Shown: piece by piece, positions 10,325 to 20,524 of the stretch
How the letters are laid out: each line of letters begins with the position of its first letter
How positions within the stretch are numbered: position 1 is the first letter of the stretch
NCBI RefSeq assembly: GCF_029633865.1
Contig: NC_079219.1
Location: forward strand, 50,047,008-50,111,007
Reading direction: 5' to 3'
Length of the DNA: 64,000 nucleotides
Source: Lampris incognitus
Lineage: Eukaryota; Chordata; Actinopteri; Lampriformes; Lampridae
Program-made: the position numbers and the translations under genes
The notes under the pieces: generated by a model
Told to the model about the DNA's origin: nothing
Database searches by the model: none
Seen by the model: the letters and a program-made list of their open reading frames with translations, nothing else

Positions 10325-10887
10325 CTAAGTGCAATGAACTGATTACCAGTAACGCCAAATTAAAAGCTAAAACCGCAGATCTCGAATCCCGGAGCAGACG
10401 CAGCAACATCCGCATCGTTGGGCTCCCAGAATCGGTCGAGGGTCCACAACCAACTGCTTTTTTCTCCGAATTCCTGCACCAGCTCCTGGGGACTGACATC
10501 TTGCCCAACCCCCCCGAACTTGACAGGGCCCACAGGTCGCTGACAGCGAAACCAGGACCGGGCGAAAGACCGAGGCCTGTCATTATTCGGTTCCACAACT
10601 TCCAAACGAAAGAGAAAGTGCTAAGCGAGGCCCGGAGAAGACGAGCAGAGCCAGGGTCAGAGCTCCGCTATCAGAACAAGCCGATCACCTTCTACGAAGA
10701 CTACAGCCCTGATGTGCAGGAACAGCGGGCTCCCTACCGTGAAGTGATGGAGCAACTCTACCAGCGTGGTCTCAAGCCCAGCCTCCAGTACACAGCCAGG
10801 TTGATGATTACGACGGAGAACGGAGACAGGGTGCGGCTTTCGTCTGTGGATGCAGCTAAGAAATATCTTTTGAGCAGTCACTCGTAA

Positions 10888-12568
10888 ATCAGCTCTATAA
10901 ACCAGACACTCCACGTCGCTCCGATACGGTATGTAGCTAATGGTAACGCGGTAGCTAAACGGCTAATTGGCTGACTCGCTAGCTTTGACATGCTAACATA
11001 GCTAACGTTGGCTGGCTCGGGCAAGTCTTGGGCTAACGCTAGCGTTGGCATTGGCATTGGCTGGCGTGCTACTGGCTAGCTAACGTTGGCTAGCCCAGTG
11101 GTTCTCAACCTTTTTGGGGTCCTGGACCCCCTGCGTATTTTTGATCTACCCTGAGGACCCCTCCACCTGATCTTGGGGGAGGGGGGTTGCAATTTGATAG
11201 AAACAGTAGAAACTGCATTTTAAATTGCATTATAGCATTTATTCACTCTTTGGGGCAAAAATAAGAGCTTTCAGTTGTAACTTAGATATAGTTAACAAAA
11301 CAGAATTCTTATGCAGTAACTTTCAGATATATGTAACAAAACAGAATATGTATTCAGTAACTTTCAGATATATGTAACAAAACAGAATATGTATTCAGTA
11401 ACTTTCAGATATATGTAACAACAGAATTTTTATGCAGTAACTTTTAACAATGCAAACGGGAGCGAGATCTCTTATTAAAATACAATAAATTACACTTGTG
11501 AAACAGATGTAATTAGAGAAAAAAGTCCTGTTACCCTTTATAGTTTAGGTAGATAAAGGTCTCAGTCACATTTGAGTAAAATAATCCTATTTCTATAAAT
11601 GTCATATTATCTTTTTTTTAAAGATATTTTATTTTCACGGACCCCTTGCAATTACACCACGGACCACTAGGGGTCCGCGGACCCCCGGTTGAGAAACACT
11701 GGGCTAGCCAGCGGAACACAGCCAGACGCTAACGTCACCACAGACTACAGATCGGTTCTTACCCACGCTACTGTGCATACACTTTTGATGGAGACTTCGT
11801 TGTTGTGTTTGGTAACAGCGTTTTTTTTTCTCAAATCCAAATGTTTCTTTTTTTTTTTTTTACATCATATTTGGGACTTGAGCTCACTTATATGCGGGTT
11901 TGGCCGCTTACAGTTCCAATCAGAATCGCGACCACACTGGACCCTGAACAATGCGCAGCTGACACCGCTGGATTTATTATGTCGGTAACGTTACTTTCTC
12001 CTGCCTCTTGTTTATTTTACCAACGTAACAGGTTACTTAACGTTAACATGTTATTACTGACTGCGCTTAAAGCTTCCATGCTGGTTCATATGTTGCTTTT
12101 ATTTTTCTTTCATTTCTGATCACTGTTGGGCTACGTTACTTGTAAGTATACAAATGGGTGCTTCCGTGCCTGATGTTAATGCCACACCCAGCACAGTTGA
12201 CTGGCCATATTTAGTTTAATATTTGAGAAAGGTATGTTTGAGAAGGGATGTCAGAACCGACCATTACAGTCTTTTTTTCCCACTTTCCCTCTCTTCATAC
12301 ACAATGTTCTATGTTTTACATTTCTCTATACAAAGGTTTAAGATGGGAATTGTTTCATTTCATCGGGGAGGGAGATTAACCTGGGAAGGATATGTTTATC
12401 CAGGAAGGATTGTATCCAGGGAGATACGTAAGCTTGCAGTTTCCTGCGGGACTGGGGCCCCCCTGGGGTGAGTATGTGTGTGAATGTGTGATGCATGTTG
12501 GTCCCCCTTTTTTGCCCCCCCCCCCCCCCCTCAGCTCAATTTCAGATACAGGTACGACTTAGGGAACC
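10888..12568 (+). other. LINE inter-ORF region with a nested MITE (copy A)
   Basis: Between LINE ORF1 and ORF2. The first 200 bp are rich in GCTAGC and CTAACG words (10930-11095). A hAT MITE occupies 11096-11701. The rest (11710-12568) holds T runs, short frames of no recognised family and a C run just before ORF2 (12517-12532). I see no third LINE gene. Confidence 0.6.
11096..11701 (+). mobile_element. hAT-Charlie-like MITE, 606 bp (copy A)
   Basis: Ends CAGTGGTTCTCAACC and GGTTGAGAAACACTG form terminal inverted repeats (one mismatch), extended by GGGGTCC boxes. An 8-bp target duplication GGCTAGCC lies at 11088-11095 and 11702-11709. It has no coding capacity. Inside, a roughly 41-bp unit (aactttcagatatatgtaac and following) is repeated about four times at 11281-11450. 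Confidence 0.92.
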
Positions 12569-15052
12569 ATGTCAGTGAGTGGTAGAAACATCCGCTTCAT
12601 CTCCTGGAATGTTAAAGGGATGAATACTGCCATCAAAGCTAACAAAGTGACCAGTCACTTGCAGCATCTTAAAGGTGACCTTTGTTTTTTACAGGAGACA
12701 CATATCCGCACCTCAGACATTTCTCGAATCAAAAGATCATGGATGGGACACCTGTTCCACTCAGATTTCTCTGAGAGAGCTAGAGGTGCCGCAATTATTA
12801 TAAACAAGAATGTGGCTTTTGAACCAGTCACCACCATAGCCGACACCAATGGTCATTATGTTATAGTGACAGGTAGATTACAGAATACTCCCGTGGTCCT
12901 GGCCTCACTGTATGCTCCAACCTGGGATGACGACAAATTCATGTCTAATTTTTTCTCCTCCTTACCTAATATCAGTGATCACTATATTATCATTGGTGGG
13001 GACTTCAATCAGGTTCAGGATACAGTACTAGACAGGTCATCCTCCACACTCTCAACAACGTCAAAGTCCGCCAACATTTTAAAATATCATGCTGAGCAAC
13101 TGGGCTTAATAGACCCTTGGAGAACTAAATTCCCCTCCAACAAGGTTTACTCATTCTTCTCACATGGTCACCACACTTATTCACGGATAGATTTCTTTTT
13201 ACTTGATAATGATCTAACTCACAATGTTCGCTCCTGTGACTATCACAGCATAGTTATCTCTGACCACGCCCCCACATCTGTAGAGGTTAATTTCTCTCGT
13301 GGTAGACCACCTTCCAAACCATGGACATTTAATACACATTTATTAGCTGAGCCGGATTTTAAAAGCTTTCTTGCTACACAAATTCAGGTCTTCTTTGACA
13401 TAAATGACACATCAGATGTTAGTAGTGCCACACTTTGGGAGTCCTTTAAGGCGTGCCTCCGCGGACATATAATTTCGTTTGTCTCCCATTTCAAGAAGCA
13501 AGAACGTTCAAAATTGATAGAAATTTCAGATGCAATACGAGAACTGGATAGACAATACTCACAGAACCCCTCTCCAGCTCTATATACAAAATGGCTTCAA
13601 CTTCAATTGCAGTACGATTTACTATCAACCGGTCAAGTCGAGAGACTCCTCCTGCGTACCAGACAGCGCTTTTTCAAACAGGGAGATAAGCCAGGAAAAC
13701 TTCTTGCATACCAAGCACGTGCGGAAAGTACATCCCGGCTGATACCTAAAATACAGTCACACACTGGCGAGGTCACAACAGACCCTATAAAAGTTAGTAA
13801 TGTCTTCTCTGAATACTACTCTAAATTATACTCATCCGAGTCATCACTGTTTGACTGGGACAACTTGAATCCTATAGATCTATTGACTCTTCCCCAGGTG
13901 GATGACTCTAGCGAGCTGGGCGCTCCCATAACAATTCTAGAAGTTAAGGATGCAATAAAGTCACTACAAAGCAGTAAGGCACCTGGGCCTGATGGCTATA
14001 CCACTGAGTTCTATAAAACCTTTTCAAAAGTACTCGCCCCAATCTTAGTGAGGGTCTACAATGATGCCTTCTTAGTAGGCTGTTTGCCCTCTACTTTATC
14101 AGAGGCTTCAATTACACTGCTGCTCAAAAGGTCTAAGGACCCACTCCTCTGTGGCAGTTACAGGCCGATCTCTCTTCTTAATGTGGACTTAAAAATACTG
14201 GCCAAGGTTCTGCCGTGTTGTCTCCAAAAAGTCGTGCCGGCTCTGATTCACCCCGATCAGACAGGTTTCATCCACGGAAGACAATTCTTTTTTAACACTA
14301 GAAGGTTGTTTAATATACTCTTTTCCTCCGCCACCGACTCACCTGAAATAGTGCTCTCCTTAGACGTGGAAAAGGCGTTTGACAGGGTGGAGTGGGGGTA
14401 CTTGTTTTACATACTTGAAAAATTTGGTCTAGGTGCCAATTTTATCTCTTGGATAAAAGTCCTGTACTCCTCCCCTGTAGCGTCGGTCTATATTAATGGC
14501 ACTAGATCAAGCCAGTTCTCACTCTACCGCGGCACCCGCCAAGGTTGTCCATTATCCCCATTATTGTTCGCCTTGGCCGTGGAACCACTAGCCATTTGGT
14601 TCCATGGAGAGGACAGATTTAAGGGCATTACACGGTTTGGGGTGTCTCATAAACTGTCCTTATACGCTGACGATTTGCTGCTCTACGTTTCCGACCCACT
14701 GTCTTCCATTCCCGTAATCCTGAACATTCTGGAACAATTCAAAAAGCTTTCTGGATACAAACTTAACCTCCAGAAAAGTGAATATCTACCTATTAACCCT
14801 CCCGCGGAGAGACTCCCCCAGGCTCCATTTCCCTTTAGACGAGTCACCGAGGGATTCAAATACTTAGGAGTCTTCTTCACCAAATCTTTTAATGAGCTAT
14901 TCGCAAAAAATGTCCAACCCCTGTTAGATCGTCTTAGGTCTGACCTGTCTAGGTGGTCCTCCCTCCCTCTATCACTTTCAGGACGCGCAAATCTGATTAA
15001 AATGACAGTTGCTCCTCGTTTTCTTTATGTGAGTCCACTATACCAACGCTAG
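12569..15052 (+). pseudogene. LINE ORF2, endonuclease and reverse transcriptase (copy A)
   Basis: Open frame of 827 codons. The N-terminal APE-type endonuclease (about 1-235) shows ISWNVKGMN, LQETHI, GGDFNQV, RIDFFL and SDHAP. The reverse transcriptase (about 440-740) shows KAPGPDGY, YRPISLLN, DVEKAFDRVEW, RQGCPLSPLL and catalytic YADD at 699-702, then KYLGVFF. The frame then stops, and the next sequence joins, in another frame, to the extreme C-terminus at 15053-15500. About 300 residues of connector are missing compared with relatives. Endonuclease and RT cores look intact, but the protein is truncated. Confidence 0.85.
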
Positions 15053-15500
15053 ACTAGCTAGGATTTATCCAGACAGAACAGACTCATGTAACAGATGTAA
15101 ACAGTCTCCAGCTGATTACATACATATGTTCTGGTCATGTCCGCGGCTTGCTGAGTTCTGGACAAACATTTCTGATACATTAAGTACCGTCTCGGAGACA
15201 GTGATAGACCCTGTCCCTCTCAATGCCCTCCTTGGAATTGCCGAATCCCAACCTATGTTTCCTAAGGCCACAAACCAAGTTATTGCATTTACTACTTTAC
15301 TTGCCCGAAGGCTCATACTTCTTAAATGGACCCACTCTTCCCCTCCCACTCACAATAGCTGGATTCAGCAGATACTACACTGCATCAAGCTTGAGAAAAT
15401 TAGATACTCATTAAAGGGTTCTCTACAGACATTCCGTAAAACTTGGCAACCCCTCTTAGAACACATTGACACCTTAACTATCAATGAAGAAACTGACTGA
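15053..15500 (+). pseudogene. LINE ORF2 C-terminal remnant (copy A)
   Basis: A shifted frame carries the C-terminal finger CNRCKQSPADYIHMFWSC (C-x2-C...H-x4-C) and the closing helix region, ending at the TGA at 15498-15500. It is the expected end of L1/Tx1 ORF2, placed next to the RT by an internal deletion at about 15050. Confidence 0.75.
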
Positions 15501-15715
15501 TCAGAGCTGACCCCCCCCCCCTCTTTTTTATTATTCATTATTCACTCTTTTCATGTTATCCTTATTTTATTCCTTTTAGTTTCCCATCTCTCTTCGTTTA
15601 CCATGTTTTCTCTCAACTCTCTTTAGTTGGCCCCCCCTTTTTTCCTCCTCCTTCCCCTCTCCCTTGAAATGAATGTGTGTGTATGAATGTGACCCCAGGG
15701 GAACGGGCGGGATAG

Positions 15716-15838
15716 TGGGCGGGGGGGGGACTGGAGTGGAGGGTGGGAAGGGGGTTCATTGGATGGGTGGTGGGGAGGAGGGTTCATGGGATGGGTAGTG
15801 GGGAGGGGGGTTCATGGGATGGGTGGTGGGGTGGGGGG
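15716..15838 (+). repeat. G-rich repeat in LINE 3' UTR (copy A)
   Basis: Three imperfect 30-35 bp units of the type ggttcatgggatgggtggtg, separated by runs of three to ten G. Many closely spaced G runs on the sense strand could form G-quadruplexes. The tract lies between the ORF2 stop and the polyA signal. Confidence 0.85.
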
Positions 15839-16030
15839 TTTCAAGAATTGGGTGGGCTTGCTTTGAGGGATGGGTTTTTGTATCACTAGCAGGACAATTA
15901 TAACACTGTTGTCTTTATTGTTCCACCGCTAACACAATCATTCTTAATTCTACTGTATAACTGTATAAATGCATTTGCCTTCCTGTGTGAAAAACAATAA
16001 AATTATTTTGGAAAAAAAAATCCACTGTGG

Positions 16031-16084
16031 TGGCCACTGAGAAACAGGGAATAAGCCGAAAGAAGAAGTATCTGTGCTAATTCT
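16031..16084 (+). repeat. RTE-type short repeat, right part with target duplication (copy A)
   Basis: Continues the repeat cut at 5427 and ends in agccgaaagaagaag, the usual fish repeat end. It is followed by the second copy of the 18-bp target duplication at 16067-16084. Joined to 5200-5427 it gives an element of roughly 260 bp. Confidence 0.7.
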
Positions 16085-16152
16085 ACTGTTTTTTTCAATG
16101 TAAATGAAAAATTGGACCATTAAAGAACTGGTCAAAGCCAAAAAGGGTCGGT

Positions 16153-16155
<3 letters not shown>

Positions 16156-16235
<80 letters not shown>

Positions 16236-16238
16236 TCT
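16156..16238 (+). repeat. CT microsatellite (copy A)
   Basis: (CT)n of about 83 bp. Copy B has about 137 bp, so it accounts for a 54-bp offset change. Confidence 0.98.
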
Positions 16239-16925
16239 TAAATGATTAATGATAATCCAGCCAGATCATTCAAACAAGATAGTATTTCCTTGAATAGATT
16301 TAAAATGTCAGTGTTCTAAATGAATGGATGTTTTTGTCTCCAGCAGTGTTTTGCATCCTTTTTTTCTGTGGACCCACTTTTAAAAATGACAAACCATCAC
16401 GACTCAATTCACAATAGGCCTTATCTATAAACTGTAAGAAGAGAGAATTTGTGCATAAATGAATGTTCCTGACCATTTTTTACTGTCATTTCCGCATCGC
16501 CTTATATTATCTGGAATAGGTAAACCAGCCATTTCCAAATGATATACGTTTGATAAGTCACAACTTCAATTTATCTACGTGTTACTGAAACATACATGTT
16601 AAATTCTTTATAAATGAGACCAAATAAATACATTTAGTTAACAGGCTAGCTCATTGTTTTTTCCTTCCTCTCATCAGTAAAACAACATACACATTTTAAA
16701 TACTCTATAAATGAGACAAAATAAGTGCATTTAGGCGGGGTTAACAGGCTCTCGTTTTTATCCTCTCATCAGTAGAACAAACAGAAGGTACACCAGCCTT
16801 TCATATTACATTCAATGTTTTAAGTACCATTATCAGAACGATACGAATATTCAGTATCAGAAACACTTCTCGTTGAAAGTTTTCTGAAATGCACATGCCT
16901 ATTAGTTATTTTCTGAAAAAAAAAA
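16239..16925. other. AT-rich stretch with an imperfect 95-bp duplication (copy A)
   Basis: No gene seen. At 16596-16690 and 16694-16786 two similar segments follow each other. Each has a ctttataaatgag or ctctataaatgag box, a ttaacaggct box and ctctcatcagtaaaac or ctctcatcagtagaac. A degenerate hAT-like start (gcagtgttttgcatc) lies near 16341. Confidence 0.55.
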
Positions 16926-17226
16926 GGGGGGGCACAGTTGCCCAGTGGTTAGCACTGTTGCCTCACAGCAAGAAGGTCCTGGGTTCGAACCCCATGCCGT
17001 CCCAGGCCCTTTCTGTGTGGAGTTTGCATATTCTCCCGGTGTTTGCGTGGATTTTCTCCCACCATCAAAAAGACATGCATGTTAGGGTTAATACTCCTGT
17101 CTGTGCCCCTGAGCAAGGCAATGGAAAGAAGAACTGGAGTTGGTCCCCGGGTGCTGCAGCTGCCCACTGCTCCTATACAATAGGATGGGTTAAATGCAGA
17201 AGAACACATTCATTGTAAGAATATAA
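16926..17226 (+). mobile_element. tRNA-derived SINE (first of two, copy A)
   Basis: A-box-like tTGCCCAGTGGtt and B box GGTTCGAACCCC near the 5' end match RNA polymerase III promoters. They are followed by the fish SINE body (gtggagtttgcatattctcc). The tail contains cccctgagcaaggcaatgg and gatgggttaaatgcagaaga. It is not a functional tRNA, since it does not fold as one. Confidence 0.75.
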
Positions 17227-17231
17227 TTTTT

Positions 17232-17690
<459 letters not shown>

Positions 17691-17904
17691 TAATTTGTTG
17701 TAAGGTACAATGACAAAATAAAGTGGCTTTCTTCTTTCGTCTTCATTATCAGAACAAGTTGGCTTGTGTTTAAGTGCAGCTGTTATCAAACAGTCAATCA
17801 AGCAATATGAATGGTCAACAATCAATTCGTCAACCACATCAGGTCTATTCCATGTCAAATCTCATTAGGCCCTTTATGTGCTTTTTACTTATCCTGAATG
17901 CTAT

Positions 17905-18047
17905 CTTCTTTTCACCCTTTTTCTCTCCAATTGTATCTGGCCAATTACCCCACTCTCCCGAGCCGTCCCGGTCACTGCTCCATCCCCTCTGCTGATCCGG
18001 GAGGGCACCTGACAGTGAGGAGTTTCACCAGGGGGACGCAGCGCGTG
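17905..18047 (+). repeat. Fragment of a common fish repeat (copy A)
   Basis: Contains caattgtatctggccaatt, ccgagccgtcccggtcactg and tttcaccagggggacgcagc, words I recognise from a dispersed fish repeat. It is incomplete and has no clear ends. Confidence 0.5.
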
Positions 18048-18831
18048 GGAGGTGAATACTTTGTTAGTAACAATAGTAGCTACATTTGCAGATAACCACA
18101 CGACTATTTTCAGTTTATTTTTGTTTCTTTTGGATGCACACACTAGCTGGGCAACGTTGGTATTTAACAGGTGCAGTCTTTGCGGACGTCAGCCAGCTTG
18201 TGGACCGATAACAAATGTAAAACGTTAGTTGGCAGTTTATTAGATAGCTAAACTAGCACTATTCTGGTTAGTGTTCTAGCAAAGTATGTGGCTTTGGTTG
18301 ACAGCATGTGAATTTGCAAAATGCGCAGTTGGTCACCGCATTTTGATGGCTGCTTAGCGGTTTTATCCTTGAAACAGGCTAGCGAAAGTGCTATGGTTTA
18401 GAAGTAAGGCTAACTAGACCGGTTAGCTACTGTGAGGTCGTTAGACTAACGCAGACTTGCTAGTTGGCTTGGTAGGTAATTGATTTAATGTAAAGACAGT
18501 CAAATGTGAGAATACTAGTATCGCAAATAACATCTAGAACAACTGCAGTGCAAACTAGGGATATTGCTGTGGTTGTTTTACGATGGCCATATCAGCTGAT
18601 TAGCTGGCCTTTTTATTTAGATGTAGTTAGCTAGCTAGATTTTCTCAGGGTTTCCTGTATGGATGTCATTTTTGGTGTCTCAGTTTACTAGCTAATACAG
18701 CATGCTACCAATTTAACTGTGTAATATAACAATAATATGATGGGGATTGTTTATCCAATGTGTATAGAAGCAGATAAGGTTTTATTCTGTGCTTTAATTT
18801 AACATATGAATTCTCTCATGTTCTTTTTTAG
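18048..18831. other. Stretch upstream of hAT exon, GCTAGC-rich (copy A)
   Basis: No coding frame. Many gctagc, ctaac and gttag words. It ends in a polypyrimidine tract and AG (ttctttttta|g) that serves as splice acceptor for the hAT exon. It may be an intron of the hAT element, but the upstream exons (BED finger and first catalytic part) are not visible. Confidence 0.45.
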
Positions 18832-20004
18832 AGAATGCAATGAGAGCTCCTCAGATTGACCGTGCAGTGGGCCTGTGTAAAAAGCTAGTGAGCAGTTTCT
18901 CCTACAGCTGGAGGCATAAAAAGGAGCTTACAGAGGCACAAAGGGAGGTGAAGCTTCCAGAGCATGCACTGAAGACGGAGTGCCCCACAAGGTGGGGATA
19001 GAGGCAGGCCATGATAGAAAGAGTCCTGGAGCAGTGGAGGGCCATTGCTCACGTCTTGTCCACTGATAGAAAGGCCCGACACCTCATCCCCACATGGCAG
19101 GACACTGACGTCCTGGAGGCCATCAACAAATACCTCCGCCCTCTGACTGAGTTTATTGATCTTTCCAGTGAGAAGTATGTCAGTGTTTCCTTTGTAAAGC
19201 TAGTCCTCCACCTTTTCAGCTCCTCTATCCTGAAAGTGGAGGATGATGATCCAAACCTAACATGCACCATCAAGACCAAAATACTGAGCTACCTGGATGA
19301 AAAATACAAGGACCCTCTGACACAAGAACTGCTTGACATGGCCTCTGTTCTTGATCCACGGTTCAAACTGAGATACGTCAGTGAGGACAATGTTGCAGCC
19401 AGACTTACTTCTGAGATGGCGAGGCCTATGCCTGTAGGCATGGTAGTAAGTAATTATTGTGATTACATACAGATACAGAATTTATTATAAATGAATGAAA
19501 TGAAGTGGATTAAAATGTGCTATGAAATAAAGTGCTGTAATCTACTTTCTGGATGTGGATGTTAAATATGTTTCATTAGATTGAATTTGGTATTCATATT
19601 TTATTTACCATACTCTTTTCAAGGAGACTGATCCCCACGTTGAGACTGCTGAGGATGCTCCAACTTCAAAGAAAAAGAAGACCTTGGGGAGCTTCTTTAA
19701 AACCACTGAGGGAACCACACCAAGACCCTCTTCCCCCCAGGAACAACAAGCTATAGCCTCTGAGCTACAGTCTTACCTACAATTAGGCCACCTTGACAGT
19801 GAGGAGGACCCGCTGGACTGGTGGAGGGAACACCAGAGACTCTACCGACTCTCAAAACTGGCAAAAAAATATTTGTGCATTCCGGCCACAGGTTCCCCTT
19901 CCGAGAGTGTTTTTAGCACGGGGGGAAATGTGCTGACCTGCCTACGCTCATCGCTCAAGCGGGAAAATGTTGACAGGCTGGTGTTCCTTGCTAAAAGCCT
20001 ATGA
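18832..20004 (+). pseudogene. hAT transposase, last two exons, stop codon (copy A)
   Basis: Exon 18832-19445 ends at a GTAAGT donor. Exon 19624-20004 follows an ...ttttcaag acceptor, both in phase 0. The first exon shows APQIDRAVGLCKKLVSSFSYSW and CPTRWG. The second carries the hAT dimerisation domain: LDWWREHQRLYRLSKLAKKY, then IPATGSPSESVFSTGG. Copy A has TAG at 18999-19001 where copy B has TCG, right after the CPTRWG motif. The protein is therefore truncated even if upstream exons exist. Confidence 0.8.
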
Positions 20005-20341
20005 ATACTGTTATTTAACCTTTTCCGCATAGGCCTGAATTGTTTTAATTTGGTTACATTACGTAATGGCATATTTATTTTTAGTTAGCCTATATTTTGA
20101 GCACAATTTTATTTATATTTTGCTTATTTAGCTTTTTTTAAAGTCCTATTTTGATGCAAATATTTGTACAATTGCAGGCAGTGCTGTTTATATTCTGTGC
20201 TCTGTTTAGAGCCTCTGTTATATGGGAAAGTGCAATAAAAATATTTTCCCCTAAAATCAGTGAATAACCGTGATAAATAATCGTGATCTCAATATTGATC
20301 AAAATAATCGTGATCATTTTGGCCATAATCGTGCAGCCCTA
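18832..20341 (+). mobile_element. hAT (Ac/ZBED-like) transposon 3' half (copy A)
   Basis: Two transposase exons are followed by a right end whose last 60 bases repeat aatcgtga and finish ccataatcgtgcagccct(a). That is the reverse of a tagggctgcacgat type terminus. No matching left terminus was found, so the element is 5'-incomplete or its left end has been replaced. The left limit given is simply the first recognised exon. Confidence 0.65.
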
Positions 20342-20524
20342 CAAGAATCAGAGCCTCCTCCCCCAGTGACTCGTAGTTGCATAGAGCTAACCCTCTCATT
20401 CCCCGGGGAGAACTCCAACATGGTGGAGCTCAACCAGGGACTTGTGAGTATCCCCATACCTGCCCGGCGCCTGTCAACTTGGCCAACTCCGGAAAAGTAA
20501 ACAGTTCAGCCCCTCTCCACGAAT
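20342..20524. other. Short unassigned stretch between hAT and L2 (copy A)
   Basis: A 76-codon frame crosses it but matches no family I know. The sequence cccaacatggtggagctcaa-like composition could be old exon or repeat. No call is made. Confidence 0.35.

Larger units (their letters stand above)
5527..10887 (+). pseudogene. LINE ORF1 (L1 ORF1p-like), split by the Gypsy insertion (copy A)
   Basis: The 5' part (5527-5850, 108 codons) and the 3' part (10330-10887) are the two halves of the intact 293-residue ORF1 seen at 42320-43201. The break lies in the coiled-coil region. The product in other L1-clade elements is a trimeric RNA-binding chaperone. The RNA-binding half keeps the signature RRSNIRIVGLPES, followed by PRPVIIRF and the C-terminal domain. 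Apart from the insertion, the frame is uninterrupted. Confidence 0.85.
5428..16020 (+). mobile_element. L1/Tx1-clade LINE with nested Gypsy and hAT MITE (copy A)
   Basis: Starts at acttccggtaatggtgg and ends with AATAAA (15996-16001) and a short A tail. It is flanked by the 10-14 bp duplication (aaaa)tccactgtgg at 5414-5427 and 16017-16030. The 5' start is probably complete. Order: 5' UTR, ORF1, about 1.1 kb of inter-ORF sequence without its MITE, ORF2, G-rich 3' UTR. Without the Gypsy (4479 bp with target duplication) and MITE (614 bp with target duplication) it is about 5.5 kb. ORF1 is broken here by the Gypsy element, and ORF2 lacks its connector region in both copies. This copy is not autonomous. 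Confidence 0.85.

Noticed and set aside
11281-11450. Regular 41-bp direct repeats resembling a CRISPR array
   Set aside because: No unique spacers; the whole unit repeats, it lies inside a hAT MITE, and the genome is vertebrate.
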